Source: Undaria pinnatifida (lineage: Eukaryota > Sar > Phaeophyceae > Laminariales > Alariaceae). Taken from it: 64,000 bases of DNA. How positions within the stretch are numbered: position 1 is the first letter of the stretch; each line of letters starts with the position of its first letter. The position numbers were made by a program, and so were the translations under genes. The DNA is taken from NCBI GenBank assembly GCA_012845835.1, contig JABAKD010000005.1, positions 4,121,655 to 4,185,654 of the forward strand, in the 5' to 3' direction. A model generated the notes under the pieces. It was given only the letters and a program-made list of their open reading frames with translations, had not been told where the DNA came from and did no database searches. Shown piece by piece: positions 35,400 to 47,400 of the stretch.

Positions 35400-36300
35400 T
35401 TCTTTATAGAACGTTAAGTTGTGGTTTATTATACCAGCATCGTTTTTTGAGAACTATGCCTAAATAAATGCGTGCTCTTCGTCTTTCAGGAATACAAATG
35501 TACTTCACATGGTGTGTGCGTTCAAGTTCCTGCTTCCAGCATGTTTTTTTTGGCACTGCGCTCCTTTACATCTTAAGTTGTAGTTTTTCTGTCTCTATCC
35601 TTGACAAGCGCGTGCCTGGTGTTTATGCACTGCGATAATTATTGATGATCGACTTAGAGAGAGAGCTATTAATAAGTGTACAGGACCTAGGTGCTACGTG
35701 AGTGGTGGAAGGATATGCCAAGCAAGTCCTCCGACGTGCCCATCATGGATTGGGCGAATGGATGATAATAACAAACTCATAATCATAATCGTCTCTATCC
35801 TGTACCGTTGTACTATATATGGACCTCTTGGCATTTTCAAGTCGCCAGTTGCGCCATTTGTGCTTCTTTTCCGCCTTTCTACTGAATGTCTATTCCTCCT
35901 TCCGCAAGCGTAGCGGGCGGCGCCCAGCCGCCCGCGAGCGAAGCCCTTGTATTATATATATATCGTGCAATTCACCAAATATAGAGAAAAGACACGGTGT
36001 CACGTCTCTTACACATTTGCGGTGAGCACTCCAATAATAACAAGAGCACGCCCACGGCTATGAACACACCAAACGCAGTTTGATCCTCAGGGTTCATTCA
36101 GTCGGTCACATTATCTGCATGGTATGATCAATCCCATCTCATGGTGGTGTCATCGCAAAGAAGCCAGAATGATCTCTCTGAACACGTGACGGTCAAGTAA
36201 GCATTTTGCTCGCTATAAAAATGTCGGAAACATCATCATCATCGTTCCGTGGTGCATTCGACCAGAAGCACCGTTAACGATTTCTACATCGGCATGAGCA
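35400..36300. other. No supported gene
   Basis: AT-rich single-copy-looking sequence after the 35.39-kb stop. It holds a GC-rich hairpin at 35.9 kb; I see no splice-flanked frame. Confidence 0.5.
35900..35945. repeat. GC-rich hairpin followed by CGAAGCCC
   Basis: GCGGGCGGCGCCCAGCCGCC with its complementary arm, then GAGCGAAGCCCTTGTATTAT. A second hairpin of the same design is at 41578-41618 (GGCGGGC...GCCCGCC, then GGCGAAGCCCCCCTGTTATT). Confidence 0.6.
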
Positions 36301-36332
36301 GCGGCATAATAAGAGCGTACGAGTAGCAGCAG

Positions 36333-36511
36333 TTAGATACGTTGTTGGCTCTCACCCGCCAGCGTCCGTCGCAGCCGTCGCCGAAGGATTGGGCCCGTCG
36401 TCCAAGCGCACGAAGCAGGCCGTCGGCACCCCGATGGGAAACGGAGGATCCTCGACGCTCATCTTCTCCAAGATGTACACGAAGTATACTTCAGATCGCT
36501 ACTCCGTCTAA
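36333..36511 (+). CDS. C-terminal exon-like frame, unrecognised gene
   Basis: After a CAGCAG acceptor, a frame of two bases plus 58 codons and stop: YVVGSHPPASVAAVAEGLGP, then a Lys-rich link and GGSSTLIFSKMYTKYTSDRY followed by SV. Codon use is GC3-biased. Upstream exons were not found between 35.4 and 36.3 kb. Confidence 0.4.
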
Positions 36512-38399
36512 ATTCTACTGGTGCATACTACTGCTATGTCTGCTACTGCTGCGATCGCTGCTGCTATCGTTTGTTCGTTAGAAGGCCTGAGCTGCTCCAG
36601 TCATCAGAGATACTATAGTATCTCTCTTAGCAGGATATCTTCGATTCATCAACTAGATATTCGAGCTGCGATGATACCCGATGCTTGCTGCTTGAAGTCC
36701 TATTTCTTCTGCGGCTGTCTGTGCGTTTGGCGACGAGCACACAATGGGTGGGTTCTCCTCCCCCCTTCCCCCTTCTCAAGAGAGATGGAGAACGGGGAGA
36801 GAGATGGTCAGGCCTTGAGCACACAGCCAGGATATACCCAGCGAACCAACCACGACAACACAACAACTCGAGGAGTATGCGCAGCAGACCTGGTACACCA
36901 CCACCAGCTGTTCATTCTTGCGCCCCGCGTGGATCTTTTCAATAAAACATCCGTGCGGGTATCTATCTAGAGCATCTAGACTAGCGCAGCACCAGGTATC
37001 TCTTTTTTCGGACTGTTTGTTGCATGCAACCAGTAACCAGCAGCACCTAACCGTGTGATAAACACACTGGATACTGGATACAGAACCACAAAGATCGGTC
37101 CCGCTTTTGAAAGGAGTCGGATTCCTGGGGGGGCGGTGTTGTTCCATGTTTTGGAAGAAAGCGAGCCCAAACCACAAACGCCACACAAAACCATAAAACC
37201 ACCACACCGAAAAAAACGCAAAGAAACTTTTGGCAGAGTCCCCTATAGAGTGCAACAGCTCAGCACAGCCCTCCTGCTAAGGAGCACAAGAGAAGGCCCT
37301 GCAGGTGAGCTCTAAGGGTATGGGGCAGTGTCGGTGGGACGGTCGGTGTGGTGTAGAGCTCTCCCCGCCCGCACTACAGGCATGGATTACCGACTATACT
37401 TTTTCGTGCATAATGCTCGTGGTAACTACATCAATACGGTTGGTAATATAAGGATCGTTTTGAATTCATCGTAATGGTTCAACAGTCCTTACAATTAAAC
37501 CCAGGATGGTGCGCTCCATAAATGCGCTTTGGTTGCTTTTGACTTCCAAACACTTAAATCAAGTGAAACTGCATTTCGGGTCGGCACTTTCCTCCTGTTT
37601 GACTGAACATCTGCGGCTAACTGCTGTGTTGATGTGCCTCTGCTGCTCCTGCTACTGCTGCTTCTGTCATACGCAATCCTCCACGATCTAGCATACTCTG
37701 CCTTCGTGTCTGGCCTCCATGGCCAGGTTCTCTCTAGTCTTGTGCGTGTGAGGCTTCGTCCGTGAGCCGCCCTCTTTCGGAGGTCGTGTAGTCTGAGAGG
37801 CAAGCGTGAAGGGTGTGTGTTGATGTGTTGCCAGTAAGTCCGGAAATATAAGAAGCATTTTATTCTTTATTTTCCTTTGTCAAGGTCATTATAATTTGGA
37901 ACGTAGTGATTGGTGTTGCGATTTGAACCGTCACGTCCTCTCTTTTCTGTACTTGTACTCTTTCTTCAGATTAATTTTCGCTCTCGCACGAGGTCTCTTC
38001 ACGAAGCAGCACGAGAGGAGCAGCACCAGGAGCAGCAACAGCAGGAGCGAGCTGGCAGGACAAGCAGCCGGAGCAGCTCAGCAGGAGCAGTAACAGCAGT
38101 AGCAACAGTAGCAGCAACAACAGCAGCAACAGCAGCAACAGCAGCAGCGACGACAACAGGAGAAACAGCGGTAACAGCAACATCAACGACACCAGAAGAA
38201 GCAGCAGCACCAGCGAGCGGCGGCGCAACACCGCAGACGAGGGAGAGAGCAAGAAGAGGAGTTACACATACACCCTGCAACTTCAACCTTTATTCGTGTC
38301 GCCAAAGCGACCCCCGTTCCCGTTGATGTCCACTCCTTTCTAAGGTGAACAGAAGCTGCTTGTTGTTGCTTGTTGCTTGTTGCTTGTTGCTCACTCAGA

Positions 38400-38665
38400 T
38401 CCGGGGTCACATAGCGGGCCCTCCTCCCCCCTCCCCACTACAGCAGTACGTGCCTTCATTTTTATCACGAGCAGAATTCAGCATCTTCTTCCCTCGTTGG
38501 CGTCGAATTGTACTTACCCACGCTGTTACGCGTTCTCAGCAGTTGATCCTTTTTTTGCATTTTTGCAAATAGAGTCAAATCTCACTACGGTGAGAAATCG
38601 AACCCAAGGACCAACGCTAGTAGTATTCGAGGGTAACCGCTAGACCACCCAGGGCGATGTGGTGT
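38400..38665 (-). mobile_element. tRNA-like SINE copy (head and body)
   Basis: On the minus strand: A box TGGTCTAGCGG, 32 bases, B box GGTTCGATT, then a body shared with other copies (CGAGGGAAGAAGATGCTGAA, GATAAAAATGAAGGCACGTA, GTAGTGGGGAGGGGGGAGG). A/B spacing is that of a tRNA, but the cloverleaf does not close. Confidence 0.7.
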
Positions 38666-38779
38666 CCTGACCCTGTCGCGGCATCGTTTTACTCTCTGAA
38701 CAATCAGCGAGACCGCGCCACCATTCCACAGCCAGCATACATACACAAGGTTTTTCGGCGGCTTTCGCCGCCACGGTAA

Positions 38780-39479
38780 GGGCCGTTCTCATCGGAGATA
38801 TGAATGTCCTACATTTCTTCTATTTTTTCCAAGATTTCCATGAAAAAACGTCTGCTTTATTATGGAGCGCGGGGGTGTTTGCCTTTCCCCCCCTGATTTT
38901 TGAAAGCCGAGCCTTATAGAGAGACCGCCACCACCCACACCAGCAGTCATGCGCGTCGTCACACAGCAAGCATGAGCGGACATCCCGGAAGACCGCAGAG
39001 GAAAGCACACAGGCCAAGTAGATTCGTGCAATCCGGCGACAGCAGCCCCTGGTGTCAGGAGCATGCCGAGCACGACGAGGACACCAGCGATAGCCTTCTT
39101 CACGTTTCTGCGCCTCGCGTCTGGATAATTGGGAAGGCTGAATCGTTGTTTCGTCCGACTCGAGGATGAGTCCTCCAGAGGCCCAGGCCGCTTCCTTCCA
39201 TCGGCCATAATGTTGGACCAACTTGGTCAACGTTTAAAGCTACCCGGTGGTCCCAGCGTTGAGCCACGGCGCTAGTCGGAGCAATGCCTCCGAAATATGG
39301 AAATCGACGACAGGATTTCATAACTCATGACTGTTAACTTTTCCATATTTTTTGGGGCTGAAGAATTTCACAAATTATGACAGAACACCTCCGTATTTTT
39401 ATGACACATGTCACAAATATGGAAACTTGAGAAAGGTAGGCAATTTCAGACAGAAAAAGGTCTCCGATAAGAACGGCCC
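38780..39479. mobile_element. PIF/Harbinger-like non-autonomous element with TAA target duplication
   Basis: Inverted ends GGGCCGTTCTCATCGGAGA and GGGCCGTTCTTATCGGAGA (one mismatch), 700 bp apart, flanked on both sides by TAA. The GGGCC start and TAA duplication are typical of PIF/Harbinger or Tourist-type elements. A 139-codon frame on the minus strand (39208-38789, beginning MADGRKRPGPLEDSSSS) lies inside; whether it is a remnant of an element gene is unknown. Confidence 0.75.
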
Positions 39480-41849
39480 TAAGTGACGCGATCCCAAGAT
39501 TTGTGAAAACGGTGCATTGTGTGTGAGCTTTTGTGTTGTGTTTCGATCGTATAGTTGCAGATGTGTGGTGTTTCATTGTTTGTTGTGTTCGCTCATTTAC
39601 CAGTAAACATGCTGGTTATCACACTCAATAATCATATGAAAATGAGTCAAATTAAACAAAACCGTCCTTCCTTTGCCGTACCCTTGAACTGCACCGCTGA
39701 ATTCGAACACGCTGCTGTCCCGAGGAGCCGTTGGGCACAAAGAGAGATGGTTGTATAGCCGTTCGGGACAGAGATATATGGTTGTATAGTCCGAGAACCC
39801 GTCCGGCACAAAGAAAGGGACCAACAGAGGCAGCGACTCACGGACTACAGCAGTGATGCATGACATAGAGTGATATCGTGTGAAAGAGATGAGAAAGGAA
39901 AAAAGGAAGAACAATCTGTCAACTGCGCTGAAACCGCAAAATGAGACTCGGGGAGAGAAGAGAGAGACAGAAACACAGATCAAATATCAGACAGAGACAG
40001 ACCCAGAGAGAGAGGGAGAGAGAGGGAGGGAGGAGAGAGAGACTGCACAGATACAGTGATGAATGACACAGAGAGAAAGACTGCGCAGATACAAGTGTAG
40101 TGATCAGCGACAGACTGATTGAGTGTGAAAAATCCAGCTATCGACTGAAGAGCCCGAGAGAGGTCGACTGTACTCTGAAACCAGGTAGTTAATGTCGTCT
40201 AGAACGGCTGACGGAGCAGCAAAATGAACATTCCGAGAAAGTCGTTAATCGAACAGGTGAAGCGTTTTCATTGAAAGATGAGCGTTTATAGATAGACCTG
40301 GCATAAACGATTGCCTCGCCTTTCCGTTTGGACGCCCTCGGCCACCCGGAGCGTTGAACTGATCCCATCATGGCATTGTCTCTGCTGCCGACAAACATAA
40401 AGTCGAAACGTCGAAAATCGCGAACCTGGACTGTTAAGCGTTGCTCCTCTAGTGAGGCACCCGAGCGCTCGGATCGCACATAAATACATGTGCAGCATTA
40501 CCGGGTAGTATTTTTGGGTTTTGTTAGCACTCTATTAATAGTGATTTTGTGAGTATTTTAATGTGCTGCCCACAACAATAGTGGTGGTGGGGATGGTTTC
40601 GAAACAAAGAGTAAAGCTTAAGCTCACCACGCTTACTTCCCCATGTTTTCATGCATATCGTGTGTCGATTTAACTCCTCCACTATAGCCACAAAATTAGG
40701 TGTATCACGCAGCTTGCAAAGATGAGAATCGACCCTAAAATTATCGAACTCACAGCTGACGTGTTTTTTTTTTTTTTTTTTTACAGTTGCAGCTGCTGCT
40801 CGGAGAAGGCTCCTCAGCTTTTCTTGAACGTATTTTTGAGCTTTTGCCGTACTAGCGTGCCATGAGGATCACCCCTCGGCCCGAAACTCGCTCATTTTGC
40901 TCCCCGACCCCGACTGTGTCGGAGGAAGCCTCGGGCGTGCTTGCATCGTGCCCGGCCGGCCGGCTGGCAGGGTGTGCTGTACTCATTTTGTGCAAAATTA
41001 TTTCGAATACGTCAGCTGTGATATCGGCTAGTTGAGCGGTCGATACTGAATTCCCCTCTATACTAACTTAACGTAAGTTTGTCCCCGGAAAGGGTTTCCA
41101 GTGAAGGCGTTAAGCGGTCTAGATTCATCGTTGCAAGCTGCGTGCTTCATGAGTCTCGTGGCCAATACATATAGAGTACTCGCATATAGGGGAGAAGAGA
41201 GGAGAGAGGTCCAGGAACATATCTTATATATGGTTGACCTGCTAAACGATTATACAGCGGCATACGTCCGAGTTACGCGGTGGTTTGACGATGACTGCTG
41301 CTGCAGTTGTATTAGTCCTGCTATACTACCCACCGCACTCTTACGTACCTGGCATATGATACGACAGTCATGGATTTCTCGTCGTCCCGACCGTTCCATT
41401 GCTTTCTCCCTTCAACATACAAACCCCCTCCACACTCGCTCCACCTCATGCTTGCTACAATATGAACTGACTTAGTACCGCAGCCTACCCCTCGCCAGTA
41501 ATTCGTCGCTTCTACGGTACATCTCAGCTTCGTTTACTTCCTGTCTTGCGGACGTGTCTTGCGGGAATGCGCGGAGCTATAGGCGGGCGTCAGCCCGCCG
41601 CGGCGAAGCCCCCCTGTTATTACTTGCTATCCTCCTTCGCTTGATTGAAACATTGATGCGATCAGTAAAAACCGAATGAAATACCTGCGGAAGGAACCTT
41701 AGATAACTTGTATCGACAATGTGTATCACAACCAACGGCATAGACTACTCCGGCTACCTCGTCAGTTGAGGAGCGCCCGAATACTTCTAACACATACCAC
41801 AGAGAGTAACGGTAAAGTCGGAAACGCAAACGATGGTCGCACCTCCCCC

Positions 41850-42315
41850 ACTCATTGCAGGCTCGCCGTCGCCGCTGCCTGGCTCGGAGTCGCCGCCCGT
41901 GCCGTTCCGAACCGTAACCGTGACGCTCCCGCCGACCGCTGTCCCATCCGCCCTCATGAGGCCGATGCTTACTAACGTATGTTCAGGAAACGTTGCTGGA
42001 AATGGCGCACCGGTACCATCGTTGCCGTAATTTCGGCGTTGGGTTTCTCCGCAGAAGAAGCGGCAGATTCAGATCCTGCCGTTTCGGTAGAGATGGACAG
42101 TCTCTGGATGATTGCAAGCTTGCTGGTGCTGAAGAAGTTAACGCCCTCAGCGTGAAGGCGTCGGGGTTATCCCTCAACGTGTTGTTAATAATCCCTTTCT
42201 CGTCCATGGCGTTCCAGACTGCCGTGAACGTGCCGGGCGTGGGCATAGCCCGTTCGACGGCAAGAACAGCAAGCTCGAGGCCGAACGTCCGCCCCTTAAT
42301 TTTCTTTCTCAGCAA
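41850..42315 (-). pseudogene. Minus-strand exon-like stretches with frame breaks, unrecognised gene
   Basis: One frame reads RTFGLELAVLAVERAMPTPG, then WNAMDEKGIINNTLRDNPDA, with strong GC3 bias. Near 42145 coding signal jumps to another frame (VNFFSTSKLAIIQRLSISTE). After a possible CGTTAG acceptor near 41972, SIGLMRADGTAVGGSVTVTV follows to a gtgcga donor near 41843. The pieces look like one gene with at least one single-base frameshift or very short introns. No family assigned. Confidence 0.35.
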
Positions 42316-42579
42316 ACCCTCCCCGTATGACGTTTAGGCCGAACGAAAAAAAAGGCGGTCAGTCCGCAGATGCTAATGAGAAAGGTGGGCTCTCGAGGTA
42401 CATCACAAGAAATCAACTACAGTAATAAATTTATAAAATAGATGTGATGTTTGATCTAGCTCAAAATTCCCCGCCTAAAGTATAAATACCAACACTTACC
42501 ATTATAGTGGACAAAAAATAGGACCCCTCCTAATAACAACTCACCCTTACCTGGTATAGTATAGTACAAGTACCAACAA

Positions 42580-42660
42580 CGCAGCTTGCAAAGATGAGTA
42601 TTGACCTGAAATTCGTCGAACTCACGGCTGACGTCCTTGAAATATTTTTTATAAAATCAA
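42580..42660. repeat. Dispersed repeat CAGCTTGCAAAGATGAG (second copy)
   Basis: GCAGCTTGCAAAGATGAGTA and GTCGAACTCACGGCTGACGT, then AATATTTTTTATAAAA; nearly colinear with the 44.5-kb copy. Confidence 0.78.
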
Positions 42661-43525
42661 CATTGTATGTATAATAGATACCAGGTATACATACATGCCC
42701 AACGACGTCCAGCACACCCAGGCCCGGGTCTGTACGTAGTACGTTTTTACACATGCAGATCCTTGTTCTTTCCTTAGAGAGGCACAAACTCCGTGGTCAC
42801 AAGCTACGTTTTTTTTATGCCCGTATGTACGAGGCAAAGCACAGATAATACCAAAAATACGCGGTATCACTCGCACGTGTAGGTGACCGCGGTTGACCCC
42901 TTTGACCATCCCTGACCGCTGCTACCCTGAACTTAGTATGATATATACGGCCGAAAGACGTCTTGACGCGTCCCATAATATCTGTCTCCTAGATATTAAT
43001 CGGCATGTGTACGTCCTCCTGGACGTTCCTGTTGACCGATTCCGCCTGTTAACTCGTTTGTTGCATCGTTTTCAGGCCACCGGCGGGGAGCGTGCGAGGG
43101 TAAGAGTTTCCATCTGGCGTGGCACTTGAGCATGGCTAAGGGTTTACTATCGGCACACGGGGACATAACGGCTGCGCTAGACTTCAGATTACACCGCTTC
43201 CCGCAGCCCCGGCTGCCACTACAACTACAGCTACGGCCACAGGCGCAGGCGCTACCACAAGCACCACGGCCACAACTTACGGTAGGGTTAGTAAGGCGCG
43301 GCCTGCAGGGACGGCAGCAGCAAGCGTATCGACGGCGGTAGCAGAAATATCGGCAGCGGTAGCAGTGGTAGCGGCTAATAGCTGCAGCAGCAGCACTACC
43401 GACGGCCTCGGGTGGGGTCGGTCGGTCGGTCGGGAGGGAGGGAGGGAAAGAAGGGAACGAGGGCCGAGACCGACGGACGGACGGACGGACGGACATACGT
43501 AGGAAGGACCAGACAAACGCGAAGC

Positions 43526-44422
43526 ATGGCAAAGCTTTGCGAAGCGCCCGGAACGCCCCGCCACACTCAAGACGGCGACAGCGTCAACAGCAGCAGCACC
43601 GGAGGTGGCGGTGGGCCCCAGGTCAGCACTGCTCACGACTTTCCGGACATGGTTGGTGAGACGATGGAGGGGGGGGGGGTAGAGGCGGAGCAGGAGCCAG
43701 AGGTGGTGAGAGCGGGGATTGGGGCGGGGGTGGGGGTGGTGGGGGGGGTGGGAGTAGAGACGGGGGCGGAGGTGGGAGTGGGTGGGGAAGATATGACCTC
43801 AGGGGTGGGTGGGGTTGGTGGGACCGACGGGGTCGCATGGAGTGAAGAAATGGCGCCGGAGGAGGCGTTGTTAGTGGGGGGTGCAGGCGAGCGGCAACCG
43901 TTGGTGGCGGGAGCGACGGCAATAATCGCTGGTGCCGGTGGTGCTGTTGCTGCTGCCGATTCTGCTGCGGCCGACCCGTCTGCTGCGGGTTTAGGCGGCG
44001 GTGACGGCGATGGCCGGAGCAGTCCTCAGACAGGAGGCGGTGCCGTTATTGGTGGCGGTACCGGCAGCGGTATCAGCGGTGGCGGCGGTGGCGGCGGTGG
44101 CGGGGGCGGTAGTGGCGGGGGTGGAGGCGGTCGTAGGCGAAGGCGCCGAAGCGCCGCTGTGAGACAGGCGGCGCGCAGCGCCGGCGGTACCAGGAAGGCG
44201 GGGCAATCGAGGGGGGCGGAGGCGGAGGAAACTCTTGATGTCGGCGAGAAAGATGCAGCGATGGAGGTGGACGGGATGGAGGGGGGAGGCGGGATGCTGG
44301 AGGGGGGTATGGTGGATGAGCCGGCGGAGGACGTGTGCGAAGAGGATGACGAGGGAAACGTGGAGTATAAGCTCAAACTCGTCGACCCGCCGTTGGATCG
44401 GCTGGAGCACCTCTTCACACAG
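43526..44422 (+). CDS. GTPBP1-like: GTPBP1/2-like exon 1
   Basis: Begins MAKLCEAPGTPRHTQDG and ends RLEHLFTQ before donor gtacgt; 299 codons, phase 0. Only the last ~25 residues (EEDDEGNVEYKLKLV..) are family-conserved. The middle is Gly/Val-rich and contains a run of basic residues (GRRRRRRSAAVRQAARS) that could act as a nuclear or RNA-binding patch; that role is a guess. Confidence 0.85.
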
Positions 44423-47400
44423 GTACGTACGTTTGTTTGTTCATTCGTTTGGAGTTCACGTATTGCATTGTTGAACACTATTGATGAGGTTTTGGCTCAT
44501 GACAACAACTTACTAAAAACGGGCAACCGGTGTATTATGCAGCTTGCAAAGATGAGTATCGGCCCTAAATTTGTCGAACTCACAGCTGATGTTGTTGGAA
44601 TATTTTTATAAAAATAGAACACCAACGCCAAAAATATCAATACATGGATATCAACATCAACGCGAACACCGCCACCAACATTACCACCGATACCAACACC
44701 AATATCGCCGCCAATACCACCACCAACGCCGCCACCACCACCACCAACGCCGCCACCACCACCACCACCGCCTCCACCACCAGCGTCATCATCACCACCG
44801 CCACCCACACCCTTGGAACTATATCACCGCCGCCACCATCGACACCACCTACACTCGCTTGAACGCCATCAATATTTCCCGTTCTATGTTTTTTCTCCGC
44901 TTTCGATCGGGGTCAGATGAACTGGCGGCTGAACGAGGGTCGCGGGGCTTGCATGTACATGCTGGGGTATGAGGACGATGGCAAAGCAACAGGCATATCG
45001 CCCGGCGAGCTGAGCGCGTCCATCAAGACCCTGCGGGTGATGGTGGAAGCTGTGGGGGCTAACATTGCCAACATGGAGGTATGGCAGCGTTGGGCATCGT
45101 ATAATATCGAATGTTTCGATACGATATATCCAAATCGGCATTCGATACCGATACTTGTACCAATATCATATGTCGTAGGAGAATGTTCGACGTGTCGAAT
45201 ATCGGAATCGCGTCGGTTTTATTTTTCGTTTGTCGATCATGACCTTGAGGTTGATGATGGAAGCAGTCGGGACCAAGATCGCTAACATGGAGGCGGGAGT
45301 GGAGAGAGGACGGGGCGGAAGACGAGTTTCTATTTTTCACGGAGTTTTTTTCCGTAATTCGTCTTTTGTTAATTTGTTGAGAAGTTTTATTTGTATGTGT
45401 TGCGTGTGTGCAAGTCTGTAAACTTGGTAAACTTGTAAAAAAAATGTACATTTGTACGAAGTTAGTTCGTATTGGTACCACGTGATTTTTTGGTGATTTT
45501 TGCTACTTGTATTTTTGTCACTCGTAATTTTGCAGGTCCAAGCCGGGGCTGGGGGAAAGAAGCTAAAGGTGGCCCGGGTTGCGGTTGTTCGGCAAGCCGC
45601 TGTCTTGGACGGCCTGCCGCCGGGCTCCGAGAGAAGGGGCCTGAGGTTAGTACTGTCATCCGTTTCTTCGATGGCTTCCTTCGCGGATCGGCTTCGCTGT
45701 CTCTCGCATTCTTCTGCGATGCCTCCCCCGCCGTTAATATTCGTATCGCACGCTTCCACTTTTCAGTTTTTGGACAAGCCGTGGTCACAGGTGTCGTCCC
45801 TTCTTCCCCCCGGTTCTTGCCTTCAATTTTTATCGCGCATAGATAGTGTTGAGCAATCCCACTGCCCGTCGATTTTTCATTGAGTGTAAAAGAAGGGGGA
45901 AAAAAAAGGTGTGTACTTTCCGCGAACGGCAAGAACTGTGCGAACGGCACATGGATTTTGCGAACGCGAACGCGAGTGTACGTGACATGCGTAGCATGCA
46001 CCCCTGATATACGCCCCGTGTTGAACTTTGTTGGGACTTCTGAAGGAAGGGCGGACGTAATTGACGATGACTGCGTCAACCACACCAAACGACGCGGCCT
46101 TTCTGAGGTAGGGTGGGCCTGCATGAACAACTCAGCAGCAACATTCATGGTTGTCGCACCTCCCACAGATCATCTACAGATCATACAGATCATCTAGATA
46201 ATACTAATCGTATAGATCCTGTACCTGCCGTTATAAGATGTTGTGCCGGATCTGCATACAGAGAGTACGGATTCAACCCGGCAAACATGTGCTGGATAGA
46301 TAGATCGTACAGATCGGACGGCTCTCACCCGGTATCGTGCGCTAGAACGTACAGATCTTCCTTGGAATGTCTAGTAGTACATCAAGCGGGGATAGACCAT
46401 CTGACCGACGTTTTCAGCCTTAATCCCCATACCTCCTTTTTCTATCAGTTCTAAAGTGTGCCCCCGCCCCCACCCTTCCTCCCCGCCCCATGGAGGCCAA
46501 GGGGCCGGCCCTAATCCTTATTACGTCATGAATCGTCATGTTTGTTTCACCTTTTTGCTTTTTGTTTATTTGACGTGGGCGGGCGGTGGGGGTAGGGTCG
46601 GCGTTCTCGGCCACGCCGGCGCGGGAAAGAGCACCCTCGTCAGCGTCCTCACCCGAGGCCTCAGCGACAACGGCCGGGGGCTGGCCCGCATGCAGGTGTT
46701 CCGCCACAACCACGAGGTCTTCAACGGCCGAACCAGCAGCATCTCCCAGCAAGGTTTGTTTCGTTTTGTTTTTTGGTTTTGTTTTGTTTTCACACTTTTT
46801 TCTGTTGTTATTATTTTTGTTACGTATGTGTTTCGATGTGCTTGCTTTGTTTCGATGTTCCGTTTTTTTCGTTTATTTTTTATGTGTTTGTTTGTTTGTT
46901 TCTTGGTAATAGGTTTGGCTTCGTTGTACAATATAGGCATATATGTATGATACTACGCCACCCCTCCCTCCTCTCCTCCTTCACCACCCTCCCTCCCCTT
47001 ACCTTGCCGCCCCCCCTACCCCCCTTAAAATATGTACCAGGTATACATTAGTTGACCTTGGTTGGCATCGACGCTGTAAAATTTTAAATGTATAGACGTA
47101 TTGGGGTTGGCGTTGATTCTCAACGACGCTGTAAAACATGCAAATCACCGCGTGAGCTAGACGACCAGGGTACCGTTATCTTGTTTTTTTGTTTTTTTTC
47201 GGCGGTCACCGTGAAGGTTATCGAGTATGATCATATTGTGCGGGGTGGAGAACCCTAACTCCGCGCAAGGGGAATTATCGCATCACGTAGTGTGAATATG
47301 GTAAGGCACCCACGAGGCAGTTACATAGTACCCATTGCTGTCTCTGGAGTGGCCACACCAGAAAACAAAGTAACTCATTGGCGCTCCCATCCATAAGCAA

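Noticed and set aside
37910-38326. 138-codon Ala/Thr-rich frame
   Set aside because: Driven by CAGCAACAG-type repeats; codon pattern and lack of splice sites do not support coding.
43412-43525. Upstream in-frame ATG extending the GTPase by 38 residues
   Set aside because: The extension translates GGTC and GGAC microsatellites; the ATG at 43526 has better context and a non-repetitive start.
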